From: Proluteimonas luteida
GTDB lineage: Bacteria > Pseudomonadota > Gammaproteobacteria > Xanthomonadales > Xanthomonadaceae
Reading direction: 5' to 3'
Assembly: GCF_021191695.1 (NCBI RefSeq)
Contig: NZ_JAIWPT010000012.1
Location: 1 to 64,000, forward strand
DNA: 64,000 bases
The position numbers and the translations under genes are program-made. Under the pieces are notes generated by a model. That model saw only the letters and a program-made list of their open reading frames with translations, was not told where the DNA came from and did no database searches. Positions within the stretch are counted from its first letter, which is position 1. Each line of letters opens with the position of its first letter. Of this stretch, positions 54,652-63,749 are shown one piece after another.

Positions 54652-54760
54652 TTTTTGCCGCGGATTTACGCGGATGACGCGGATTCAAAAGCAAAAGGCA
54701 AGAAAACAGGCATCACTTTTGCCTGATCCGCGTTTCTCCGCGTAGATCCGCGGCCAAAAC
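54652..54760. repeat. Large inverted repeat of the CCGCGGAT family after cysQ
   Basis: Left arm 54652-54699 (TTTTGCCGCGGATTTACG, CGGATGACGCGGATTC, GCAAAAGGC) and right arm 54716-54760 (CTTTTGCCTGATCCGCG, TTTCTCCGCGTAGATCC, GCGGCCAAAA) are imperfect reverse complements with a short AT-rich centre (AAGAAAACAGGCATCA). The stem could exceed 35 bp. It is the same family as at 37456-37710 and may end the cysQ transcript. Confidence 0.88.
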
Positions 54761-54778
54761 AGTTATCCGGGGCAAGCG

Positions 54779-55615
54779 ATGCACGACACGAACAATGGAA
54801 TGGAACGGCTGCTCGCGATCATGGCGCGGCTGCGCGATCCCAGGCGCGGCTGCTCCTGGGATCTGCAGCAGGATTTCGCCTCGATCGCGCCGTACACGAT
54901 CGAGGAAGCCTACGAGGTCGCCGATGCGATCGACCGCGGCGACCTGCCGGCACTGTGCGACGAGCTCGGCGACCTGCTGCTGCAGGTGGTGTTCCACGCA
55001 CGCATGGCCGAGGAGCAGGGCGCGTTCGCGTTCGGCGATGTCGTCGATGCGATCAGCGGCAAGATGCTGCGCCGTCACCCGCACGTGTTCGGCGACGTGC
55101 CCGCCGTGGACGCCGATGCGGTCAGCCGCGACTGGGAGGCGATCAAGCAGCAGGAGCGGGCCGCGGCCGGCGCAACCGACACCTCGGCGCTCGCCGGCAT
55201 CGCCCGCGGCCTGCCGGAATGGCAGCGTGCGGTGAAACTGCAGAAGCGCGCCGCGCGCGTCGGCTTCGACTGGCCGGGCCCGGCGCCGGTCATCGACAAG
55301 CTGCACGAGGAGATCGACGAGGTCCGCGCCGAATTCGACGCGGTGGCCGCCGACCCCGCGGACCCGCAGGCGCAGGCGCGCCTGGAGGAAGAGATCGGCG
55401 ACCTGCTGTTCGTCGCGGCGAATCTGGCGCGACACGCGAAGGTCGATGTCGGCGCGGCGCTGCGACGGGCCAACCACAAGTTCGAGCGCCGCTTCCGCGC
55501 GATGGAAACGCTGGCCCGTGCCGATGGCGTGCGCCTGGACGACCTGCCACTGGACGCGCAGGACCTCTATTGGCACCGCGTCAAAGATGCGGAGACCGGC
55601 TCCGGCGAGCGCTGA
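54779..55615 (+). CDS. mazG: Nucleoside triphosphate pyrophosphohydrolase MazG
   Basis: The 278-residue protein hydrolyses NTPs/dNTPs to monophosphates and pyrophosphate, lowering toxic or alarmone-related nucleotides. It has two MazG domains: EEAYEVADAIDRGD with CDELGDLLLQVVFHA in the first and EEIDEVRAEFDAV with EEEIGDLLFVAANLARH in the second, the EExxE/ExxD metal sites intact in both. RRGCSWDLQQ replaces the more usual CPWD. Start ATG 54779 follows the inverted repeat and GGGGCAAGCG. Confidence 0.95.
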   Translation: MHDTNNGMERLLAIMARLRDPRRGCSWDLQQDFASIAPYTIEEAYEVADAIDRGDLPALCDELGDLLLQVVFHARMAEEQGAFAFGDVVDAISGKMLRRHPHVFGDVPAVDADAVSRDWEAIKQQERAAAGATDTSALAGIARGLPEWQRAVKLQKRAARVGFDWPGPAPVIDKLHEEIDEVRAEFDAVAADPADPQAQARLEEEIGDLLFVAANLARHAKVDVGAALRRANHKFERRFRAMETLARADGVRLDDLPLDAQDLYWHRVKDAETGSGER

Positions 55616-55766
55616 TCGGGCGGCGCCGGTCTCCGTCCTGCGCGGGGCCTGCGTCCCGGTCGCCCCGCGGCGGGCCCATCGTCCACGCCGGCGCGGCGTT
55701 GTGCCTGCCCGGCAGGCCGGTCATCATGCGCCTGCCACGAACGGCCCGACGTCCACGGGAGGGGAT

Positions 55767-56069
55767 ATGCGCCGCTTCGCCAGCTTCCGCGAGTTCTATC
55801 CGTTCTATCTCGGCGAGCATACGCACCCGGTTTCGCGCCGGCTGCACTTCATCGGCAGTTGCGGCGTGCTGGTGCTGCTCGGCGTCGCGCTGTGGCAACG
55901 CAATGCGTGGTGGCTGCTGGCCGCGCTGGCCTGTGGTTACGGCTTCGCCTGGGTCGGGCATTTCTTCTTCGAGAAGAACCGGCCGGCGACATTCCGGCAT
56001 CCGCTGTATTCGTTCATCGGCGACTGGGTGATGTTCAAGGACATCCTGACCGGCCGGATCCGGTTCTGA
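55767..56069 (+). CDS. DUF962/Mpo1-like membrane protein
   Basis: The 100-residue protein fits DUF962: FREFYPFYLGEHTHPVS with the conserved His pair, RRLHFIGSCGVLVLLGVALW as first hydrophobic helix, WWLLAALACGYGFAWVGHFF as second, then FEKNRPATFRHPLYSFIGDW and MFKDILTGRIRF. Yeast Mpo1, a related protein, is an iron-dependent dioxygenase acting on 2-hydroxy fatty acids; activity here is an inference. GGAGGGG stands 8 bp before the ATG. A single gene between mazG and the two-component system. Confidence 0.88.
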   Translation: MRRFASFREFYPFYLGEHTHPVSRRLHFIGSCGVLVLLGVALWQRNAWWLLAALACGYGFAWVGHFFFEKNRPATFRHPLYSFIGDWVMFKDILTGRIRF

Positions 56070-56207
56070 GCGTTCCGCCGTCGACGGGGCCTGCCGTCCG
56101 GCGACACCTGGCGGTGCGACACAGGCGCAGGCGGTAGACCGACCCAGTGTCGTCACGGGCCGTGGAATCTTCACGGTGCCTGCACCGCCGGCGTGGCATT
56201 TTCACAA

Positions 56208-56217
56208 ACATTAATGT
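56208..56217. promoter_or_regulatory. Palindrome in the promoter region of the two-component operon
   Basis: ACATTAATGT is a perfect 10-bp palindrome in an AT-rich segment (TTTTCACAAACATTAATGTC) 22 bp before the response-regulator ATG. TCACGG occurs twice upstream, at 56153 and 56171. It may contain a -10 element or an autoregulatory operator; the binding protein is unknown. Confidence 0.4.
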
Positions 56218-56239
56218 CACAACACCGCTGGGAGTCAGC

Positions 56240-56953
56240 ATGCGCGCAGGGCAGGAACCGGGGGGGCTCGTCCTCATCGTCGAGGACAACCGCAACATCT
56301 CGGAAATGGTGGGCGAATATCTGGAAGGGCGCGGGTTCGAGGTCGACTATGCCGCCGACGGCCTCGACGGCTATCGCCTCGCGACCGAAAACAGCTACGA
56401 CGTGATCGTGCTCGACCTGATGCTGCCGCGTCTGGACGGCATCGAGGTGTGCAAGCGCCTGCGCGAGGATGCGCGCAAGTCGACGCCGGTGCTGATGCTG
56501 ACCGCGCGCGACACGCTCGACGAGAAACTGACCGGGCTGAGCTCGGGCGCCGACGACTACCTGACCAAGCCGTTCGCGATCCAGGAACTGGAAGCGCGCC
56601 TGCGCGCGCTGATCCGCCGCGAACGCCGCCAGGTGGGCTCCGAGGTGCTGAAGGTCGCCGACCTGGTGCTCGACCCGGCCAGCATGCGCGCGACCCGCGG
56701 CGGCACCGAGCTGCAGCTCTCGCCGATCGGCATGAAGCTGCTGACGATCCTGATGCGGGAATCGCCGCGGGTGGTCAACCGCCAGGAAATCGAACGCGAG
56801 ATCTGGGGCAACAGCCTGCCCGACTCGGACACCCTGCGCAGCCATCTGTACAACCTGCGCAAGATCATCGACAAGCCCTACGACAAGCAGCTGCTGCACA
56901 CCGTGCAGAGCGCCGGCTACCGGATCGCCGACATCGAGCAGTCGCCGGCGTAA
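56240..56953 (+). CDS. OmpR/PhoB-family response regulator
   Basis: The 237-residue regulator has a receiver with VLIVEDNRNISEM (acidic pair), phosphoacceptor Asp59 in VIVLDLMLPRLDG and Lys in DDYLTKPFAIQE, and a winged-helix DNA-binding domain from about residue 140: LVLDPASMRATRGG, LSPIGMKLLTILM, VVNRQEIEREIWG and SHLYNLRKIIDKP. GGGAG lies before ATG 56240. It controls transcription together with the kinase 27 bp downstream. Target genes may include the MacAB-like operon that follows, an inference from position. Confidence 0.93.
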   Translation: MRAGQEPGGLVLIVEDNRNISEMVGEYLEGRGFEVDYAADGLDGYRLATENSYDVIVLDLMLPRLDGIEVCKRLREDARKSTPVLMLTARDTLDEKLTGLSSGADDYLTKPFAIQELEARLRALIRRERRQVGSEVLKVADLVLDPASMRATRGGTELQLSPIGMKLLTILMRESPRVVNRQEIEREIWGNSLPDSDTLRSHLYNLRKIIDKPYDKQLLHTVQSAGYRIADIEQSPA

Positions 56954-56980
56954 GCCGGTCGCGGGGACGTCGACACGCCG

Positions 56981-58294
56981 ATGCCGCAAGGCCTGCCAAA
57001 CCGCATCCGCGATGCGTTCACGTTCCAGGCGGTGATCGCCGGGATCATCCTGATCGTCTGCGTGATGGCCTCCGCGCTGCTGGGGCGCGAGGTGCTGACC
57101 CGGCAATGGCTGCAGGCGGAAGCCGACGCCTACTGGCTGGCCCGCGGCACCGATGTGGCCTATCCGCCACCGTTCAGCGTCAACATGCAGGGCTATTTCG
57201 TCTCCGACACGGACGCCGCCCTCGACGCCGTGGTGGGCGGCGACCGCGCGATCGCCAGCCTGGTCTGGTTCAAGGACGCGCCGCCCGGGTTCTCCTCGCG
57301 GCGCGATACCGAGGGCATGCTGCTGGTCGACCGCCGGCCCGGCGGCACCCTGTACCTGGCTGCGTCGCTGTCGGCCTTCGACCGGATGCTGGCGCTGATC
57401 GCCGGGGTGCTGGCGCTGATGTCGCTGGCGACGATCTTCGCCGTGTCGTGGATGACCTATCGCACGTCCAAGCGCATGGTGCTGCCGATCCACCGCCTCG
57501 CCGACCAGGTCGGACGCTGGGATCCGGCCGGCGACGAGGAAGGCCTGCCGGAGCCGATCGAGACCCGGGCCGACTCCGGTCGCGAGGCCTATGCGCTGTC
57601 CAGCGCCCTGCACGGGCTGGGCGAACGCATCGCCGCGTTCGTACGCCGCGAACGCGAGTTCACCCGCGACGCCAGCCACGAGCTGCGCACGCCGCTGACG
57701 GTGATCCGCGTCGCCAGCGACATGATCGCGGCCGATCCCTCGACGCCGCCGCACCAGCAGCGGCCGCTGCAGCGCATCCGGCGCGCGACCCAGGACATGG
57801 AGTCGATCATCGACGCGCTGCTGGTGCTGGCCCGCGAGCGCGGCGTGGTGCCGCAGAGCGAGGTGTTCGAGGTCGTCGACGTGGTCGAGGAGGAAGTGGA
57901 CAAGGTCCGCGCGCTGTTCGAGGCCAAGCAGGTCGCGCTGCAGGTCGAGATCCGCGCGCGTCCCCGGCTCGACGCGCCGCCGCGCGTGCTCGGGGTGATG
58001 CTCGGCCATCTGCTGCGCAACGCCTGGGCCTTCACCGAAAAGGGGCAGGTCGACGTCGTCGTCGACAGCGACCGCATCATCGTCCGCGACACCGGCATCG
58101 GCATGTCCGACGAGGTGCTGCGCCGGGTCTACGACCCGTTCTTCCGCGCCGATCCCTTCGGCCAGCCCGGCAAGGGCATCGGCCTGTCGATCGTGCGCCG
58201 GCTGGGGACCCGCTTCGGCTGGCCGGTGGCGCTGGAGAGCACGCCCGGCGAGGGCACCACGGTGACGCTCGCACTGCAGCCGCGGGAAGACTGA
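56981..58294 (+). CDS. Sensor histidine kinase
   Basis: The 437-residue membrane kinase has TM1 (VIAGIILIVCVMASALLG, about 18-36), a periplasmic sensor of about 100 residues (VNMQGYFVSDTDAALDAV), TM2 (LALIAGVLALMSLATIFAVSW, about 137-158), a short linker and the catalytic core. Phosphoacceptor His233 is in FTRDASHELRTPLT; the ATP domain has LLRNAWAFTEKG, VRDTGIGMSDE and GKGIGLSIVRRL. It phosphorylates the response regulator upstream. Sensor ligand unknown. Confidence 0.92.
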   Translation: MPQGLPNRIRDAFTFQAVIAGIILIVCVMASALLGREVLTRQWLQAEADAYWLARGTDVAYPPPFSVNMQGYFVSDTDAALDAVVGGDRAIASLVWFKDAPPGFSSRRDTEGMLLVDRRPGGTLYLAASLSAFDRMLALIAGVLALMSLATIFAVSWMTYRTSKRMVLPIHRLADQVGRWDPAGDEEGLPEPIETRADSGREAYALSSALHGLGERIAAFVRREREFTRDASHELRTPLTVIRVASDMIAADPSTPPHQQRPLQRIRRATQDMESIIDALLVLARERGVVPQSEVFEVVDVVEEEVDKVRALFEAKQVALQVEIRARPRLDAPPRVLGVMLGHLLRNAWAFTEKGQVDVVVDSDRIIVRDTGIGMSDEVLRRVYDPFFRADPFGQPGKGIGLSIVRRLGTRFGWPVALESTPGEGTTVTLALQPRED

Positions 58295-58403
58295 ACCGCG
58301 GTTCGCCGGCACGGGCGGGCGTCGGAAAAAAGTTCAGGGGGCGCGGTCAACTCCGACACGGGTCGTGCGTTAGCCTGAGATGTCGCCAGCCAAGAATGGA
58401 CCC

Positions 58404-59921
58404 ATGAGCACCCGCCCCAAGCCGAAACGTCGCGGTCTGCCGCGCCTTCTCATCGCCGTCGTCGTGCTCGCCGCAGCGGGCGCCGGTCTCTGGTTCTGGA
58501 TCCAGCGGGACAAGGCCGGGGCGGAGGACGCCTACCGCACCACGCCGGTCGAACGCGGCGATATCCGCGTCGCGATCTCCGCGACCGGCACGCTCAGCGC
58601 GACGTCGACGGTGACCGTCGGCAGCCAGATCTCGGGCCAGATCACCGAAGTGCTGGTGGATTTCAACGACAAGGTCGTCAAGGACCAGATCATCGCGCGC
58701 ATCGATCCGAGCACCTACCAGGCGCAGATCGAACAGGGCGACGCGCAGATCGCCGCGGCGCGCGCGTCGCTGGCGCAGGCCCGGGCGACGCTGCAGAACG
58801 CGGAGCTCGACTATCGCCGCAAGGCCGACCTCGGCGCCCAGAAGCTGGTTGCGCAGAGCGATGTCGACCTGGCCAAGGCCACGCTCGACCAGGCGAGGGC
58901 GCAGATCGCCTCGACTGAGGCGCAGATCCGCCAGCAGACCGCGGCGACCCAGACCACCCAGGTCAACCTCGACCGCACCGTGATCCGCTCGCCGGTCGAC
59001 GGCGTGGTGCTGCTGCGGTCGATCGAATTGGGGCAGACCGTCGCCGCCAGCATGACCGCGCCGGAGCTGTTCCAGATCGCCGAGGACCTGTCGAAGATGA
59101 AGATCGAGCTGTCGGTCGACGAATCCGACATCGGCCAGGTCGAGGCCGGCCAGGCGGTGAGCTTCACCGCCGACGCCTTCCCCGACCGCCAGTTCCGCGG
59201 CGTGGTCGAGCAGGTCCGGCTGTCGGCGACGACGACCAACAACGTCGTCACCTATCCGGTCGTGGTCAGCGTCGACAACAGCGACGGCACCCTGTTGCCG
59301 GGGCTGACCGTCAACGCCGAGATCGAGGTCAGCAACCGCAGCAACGTGCTCAAGGTGTCGAGCGCGGCGACCCGTTACAAGCCGGCCGACGCCGCGGGCA
59401 TCCCGATGGCCACGCCAGGCGGCGCGCCGCGCGGCGGCGGCCTGGCCGACGACCTGGAGGCCGTTGCCGCGTCGATGACCCTGACCGATGCGCAGCGCAG
59501 CGCGTTCGACAAGGCCATTGCGGCGGTGCGTGCACGCCAGCAGGCCGGGCCGCAACGCGCCGCGGGCGCGGCCGCGCCGACCGCGGGCGGTCCGGGACCC
59601 GGCGGCTTCGGCGCCGGTGCCGGCGCGAGCCGCGGCAGCGACCCGGCGGTGCAGGCGCAGATGCGCCAGCGCATGACCGAGCGCTTCCAGCAGGACTTCG
59701 CCGGGTTCACCGACCTGCTCGACGATGCGCAGAAGGCGCAGTGGAACCGCGCGCTGGCCTCGCTGGTCGGCGCGACCCGGACCACGCTGTACCGGCTGGT
59801 CGACGGCCGCCGCGAGGCCGTGCAGGTCCGGATCGGCGCCACCGACGGCACCAGCGTCGAGGTCTCGGGCAACATCGCCGAAGGCGATGCGATCGTGATC
59901 GGCGAGCGCGCGCCACGATGA
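58404..59921 (+). CDS. MacA-like adaptor with LTxxQ-containing C-terminal extension
   Basis: The 505-residue adaptor has an N-terminal anchor (LLIAVVVLAAAGAGLWFW), lipoyl halves (SQISGQITEVLVDFNDKVV and VIRSPVDGVVLLRSIELG), a helical hairpin and beta-barrel (VEAGQAVSFTADAFPDR), as in MacA. After the barrel (about residue 325) comes an unusual 140-residue Gly/Pro/Ala-rich insert with LTDAQRSAFDKAI (residue 360) and LLDDAQKAQWNRAL (residue 438), resembling the LTxxQ motif of Spy/CpxP chaperones, before a final barrel strand. An in-frame ATG at 58380 is another possible start. It overlaps the ATPase gene by ATGA. Confidence 0.85.
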   Translation: MSTRPKPKRRGLPRLLIAVVVLAAAGAGLWFWIQRDKAGAEDAYRTTPVERGDIRVAISATGTLSATSTVTVGSQISGQITEVLVDFNDKVVKDQIIARIDPSTYQAQIEQGDAQIAAARASLAQARATLQNAELDYRRKADLGAQKLVAQSDVDLAKATLDQARAQIASTEAQIRQQTAATQTTQVNLDRTVIRSPVDGVVLLRSIELGQTVAASMTAPELFQIAEDLSKMKIELSVDESDIGQVEAGQAVSFTADAFPDRQFRGVVEQVRLSATTTNNVVTYPVVVSVDNSDGTLLPGLTVNAEIEVSNRSNVLKVSSAATRYKPADAAGIPMATPGGAPRGGGLADDLEAVAASMTLTDAQRSAFDKAIAAVRARQQAGPQRAAGAAAPTAGGPGPGGFGAGAGASRGSDPAVQAQMRQRMTERFQQDFAGFTDLLDDAQKAQWNRALASLVGATRTTLYRLVDGRREAVQVRIGATDGTSVEVSGNIAEGDAIVIGERAPR

Positions 59922-60754
59922 GCCGTGCCGGTTCCCGGAACACCGGCGCCACCGCCGCCGACGTCCCGGTCATCGAGACCCGCGCGCTGGAGAAGATCTA
60001 CAGCGAGGGCACCGAGGCCGAGGTGATCGCGCTGCGCGGCGTGGACCTGCGGATCATGCGCGGCGAGTTCGTCGCGATCATGGGGCCGTCGGGCTCGGGC
60101 AAGTCGACGCTGATGAACCTCATCGGCGCGCTCGACACGCCGAGCGCCGGCGTCTACCTGTGCGACGGCGTCGACGTCTCGACGCTGGACCGCGAGGAGC
60201 TGGCGACATTGCGCCGCGACAAGATCGGATTCGTGTTCCAGGGCTTCAACCTGCTGCCGAGGATGAGTGCGCTCGACAACGTGGCGATGCCGCTGGGCTA
60301 TGCCAACGTGCCGCCGGCCGAGCGCCGCGAACGCGCCCAGGCCGCGCTCGAGGCGGTGGGCCTGGGCGCGCGCACCGGGCACCGGCCCAGCGAACTGTCC
60401 GGCGGCCAGCAGCAGCGCGTGGCGATCGCGCGCGCGCTGATCAACCGGCCGCCGGTGCTGCTGGCCGACGAGCCGACCGGCGCGCTCGACACGAAAACCG
60501 GCGAGGAGATCCTCGCGTTGTTCAAGCGGCTGCGCGACGAAGGGCACACCGTGGTGCTGATCACCCACGATCCCGACGTGGCGGCCCATGCCGACCGCAC
60601 CTACGTGATGCGCGACGGTCAGCTGGACGAAGAGTCGGGAGCCGGGAGTCGGGATTCGGGGTTCGATTCCAATCCGAATCCCGATCCGAATCCCCAATCC
60701 CGGCTTTCAACGGACGCACGTCCGGTCATCCCCAATCCCGGGTCCAAGTCATGA
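59918..60754 (+). CDS. MacB-type ABC ATPase (separate polypeptide)
   Basis: The 278-residue ATPase has Walker A GPSGSGKST, Q-loop VFQGFNLLPRM, signature LSGGQQQRVAIAR, Walker B VLLADEPTGALD and switch His in ITHDPDVAAHA, as in MacB/LolD. The last 39 residues (240-278) are Asn/Pro/Ser rich (SNPNPDPNPQSR) and are encoded by an intergenic-type inverted repeat, so they likely add nothing to function. Its stop overlaps the permease start (ATGA). Confidence 0.92.
   Translation: MSRAGSRNTGATAADVPVIETRALEKIYSEGTEAEVIALRGVDLRIMRGEFVAIMGPSGSGKSTLMNLIGALDTPSAGVYLCDGVDVSTLDREELATLRRDKIGFVFQGFNLLPRMSALDNVAMPLGYANVPPAERRERAQAALEAVGLGARTGHRPSELSGGQQQRVAIARALINRPPVLLADEPTGALDTKTGEEILALFKRLRDEGHTVVLITHDPDVAAHADRTYVMRDGQLDEESGAGSRDSGFDSNPNPDPNPQSRLSTDARPVIPNPGSKS
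60634..60749 (+). repeat. GGGATTCGG/CCGAATCCC repeat inside the ATPase C-terminus
   Basis: GAGCCGGGAGTCGGGATTCG (60637 on) is followed by CAATCCGAATCCC, GATCCGAATCCCCAATCCCGGC and CCCCAATCCCGGGTCC. The arms are mutually inverted. Such GGGATTCGG repeats normally lie between genes; here the block sits in frame at the end of a coding sequence. Confidence 0.72.
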
Positions 60755-61989
60755 ACTTCATCGACGTCCTGCGCACCGCGATCTTTGCGCTGCGCGGCAA
60801 CTGGATGCGCAGCGCGCTGACTTCGCTCGGCGTGATCATCGGCATCGCCGCGGTCATCATCATGGTGTCCGTGGGGCAGGGCACGCAGGCCGAGATCGAG
60901 CGCCAGCTGTCGGGGCTGGGCGCGCAGAAGCTCGACATCGGGCCCAGCGCCGGTCGTTCGCCGGGCGGCGCGCGGATGAGCGCGAGCAGCTTCTTCACCC
61001 TCAACGCGGGTGACGTCGACGCGATCCGCCAGGAGATCCCGGAGGTGCAGTACATCTCCGGCTCGCTGCGCGGCAGCAGCCAGGTGGTCTACGCCGAACG
61101 CAACTGGAACAGCAGCTGGCGCGGGGTGCAGCCCGACTTCCTCGAGATCAACGGCTGGCAGGTCGTCAACGGCAGCGGATTCGAGCCGCAGCACTTCACC
61201 GGTGCCGAGCGCGTCGTGCTGCTGGGCGAGACGGTGCGCCGCGAGCTGTTCGGCGACGAGACCGGCGTCGGCGAGCAGGTGCGCATCGGCCGCACCATGT
61301 TCACCGTGCTCGGCACGCTGGGCAGCAAGGGCCTGAGCGGCTTCGGCAGCGACCAGGACGAGATCCTGATGGTGCCGCTGGACACCGCGCGGCGCCGGCT
61401 GATGGGCGCGATGGGATTGCCGGCGGGCGCGGTGATGGACATCTCGCTGACCGTCGCCGACGCGCGCGATCTGACCTACGTGCAGGGCGAGGTCGAATCA
61501 CTGCTGCGCCAGCGCCACCGCATCGGCCCCGGCGACGCCGACGACTTCCAGGTGCGCAACGTCTCGCAGATCGTCGCCACCCGCAACCAGACCACGCAGC
61601 AGATGTCGTGGCTGCTCGGCGCCGTGGCGACGATCTCGCTGATCGTCGGCGGCATCGGCATCATGAACATCATGCTGGTCTCGGTGACCGAGCGCATCCG
61701 CGAGATCGGCCTGCGCATGGCGGTCGGCGCGGGGCCTTCGGACGTGCGCCGGCAGTTCCTGGCCGAGGCGATGCTGCTGTCGCTGGGCGGCGGCGTGCTG
61801 GGCATCACCTTCGGCGTGATCGGCGCGCTGCTGGTCGGCCACTACAACACCGACCTGCCGATCCAGCTCAACGGCAAGGTGGTCGCGCTGGCCGCGGGTT
61901 TCTCGGTCGCGACCGGCCTGTTCTTCGGCTACTACCCGGCGCGCAAGGCCTCGCAGCTCGATCCGATCGAGGCGCTGCGGCAACAGTAG
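60751..61989 (+). CDS. MacB/FtsX-type ABC permease
   Basis: The 412-residue permease has TM1 (MRSALTSLGVIIGIAAVIIMVSVG), a periplasmic MacB-core domain of about 230 residues (SASSFFTLNAGDVDAIRQE, VVLLGETVRRELFG), then TM2-4: MSWLLGAVATISLIVGGIGIMNIMLV, the MacB motif REIGLRMAVGAGPSDVRRQFL, GVLGITFGVIGALL and ATGLFFGYYPARKASQLDPIEAL. With the ATPase and the adaptor it forms a mechanotransmission exporter needing an outer-membrane channel encoded elsewhere. Its stop lies within the next repeat. Confidence 0.93.
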   Translation: MNFIDVLRTAIFALRGNWMRSALTSLGVIIGIAAVIIMVSVGQGTQAEIERQLSGLGAQKLDIGPSAGRSPGGARMSASSFFTLNAGDVDAIRQEIPEVQYISGSLRGSSQVVYAERNWNSSWRGVQPDFLEINGWQVVNGSGFEPQHFTGAERVVLLGETVRRELFGDETGVGEQVRIGRTMFTVLGTLGSKGLSGFGSDQDEILMVPLDTARRRLMGAMGLPAGAVMDISLTVADARDLTYVQGEVESLLRQRHRIGPGDADDFQVRNVSQIVATRNQTTQQMSWLLGAVATISLIVGGIGIMNIMLVSVTERIREIGLRMAVGAGPSDVRRQFLAEAMLLSLGGGVLGITFGVIGALLVGHYNTDLPIQLNGKVVALAAGFSVATGLFFGYYPARKASQLDPIEALRQQ

Positions 61990-62072
61990 CGCCGGGCCCG
62001 TGCTGGCGTCTCCTTTCCGGGCGCAGCCGGGCAAGGCGCCGGAAACATTCGGCCGGGCAAGCCCGGCGCTAC
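61986..62072. repeat. GTAGCGCCGGGC inverted pair after the permease gene
   Basis: GTAGCGCCGGGC (61986-61997, containing the permease stop TAG) and GCCCGGCGCTAC (62061-62072) are perfect 12-bp inverted copies; GGCCGGGCAAGCCCGGCGC between them forms a smaller hairpin. This is a REP-type element of the family known in Xanthomonads. Confidence 0.75.
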
Positions 62073-62094
62073 GACCCGGCGCTGGCAACGATGC

Positions 62095-62122
62095 GGAAGA
62101 GGCGCCATGTGGCGCCCCTTCC
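62095..62122 (-). terminator. Hairpin after the subtilisin-like protease gene
   Basis: GGAAGAGGCGCC (62095-62106) and GGCGCCCCTTCC (62111-62122) pair over 12 bp with one G-U on the minus strand and a 4-base loop, 21 bp past the protease stop. No T-run follows. Confidence 0.5.
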
Positions 62123-62142
62123 GGCCTGCGTTGCGGCGATCC

Positions 62143-63384
<1,242 letters not shown>

Positions 63385-63749
63385 GACGGGATCTCCTGGA
63401 GATGGCGACGGGTGTCGACTGCGGTGGATCCCCTGTTCCCGTGCGGACCGCTGCCGGTGGCGTGGACTGGCAATGGGCGCGGCCGGATGGAGCGAGATTT
63501 GTCGGCGTGGCAAGGGCTGTCAAATCGGTGGCCCGCGTTCGTCCGCACTGCGCGGATCGCATGTGCGCAAGCGCACGGAATCGCCCGTGCAATCGTTTCC
63601 AATGCCGTTGCGATTCATTCGCATCGCGCAGGTCTGGGGCCGCCCCTTGCCGCGCCGGAGGGCAGCGCCGCGCATGGCGCCGCACGCGCGGTGCCGGCTA
63701 TGCTGGCCGCTTCGTCCGCGACTGCAAGCGGGCATCGCATGGAGGGGGC
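63385..63749. other. Divergent intergenic region (protease / isoaspartyl peptidase)
   Basis: This 365-bp stretch has no gene. It includes the hairpin-like GTGCGCAAGCGCAC near 63562-63575, a short AT-richer part (CAATCGTTTCCAATGCCG near 63591) and TATGCT (63699-63704), a usable -10 for the plus-strand gene. GGAGGGGGC precedes the ATG at 63750. No repeat of the other families is present. Confidence 0.5.

Noticed and set aside
58295..58403. Promoter for the MacAB-like operon near GTTCAG and TCAACTCC
   Set aside because: No recognised -35/-10 pair; the genes may read through from the two-component pair.
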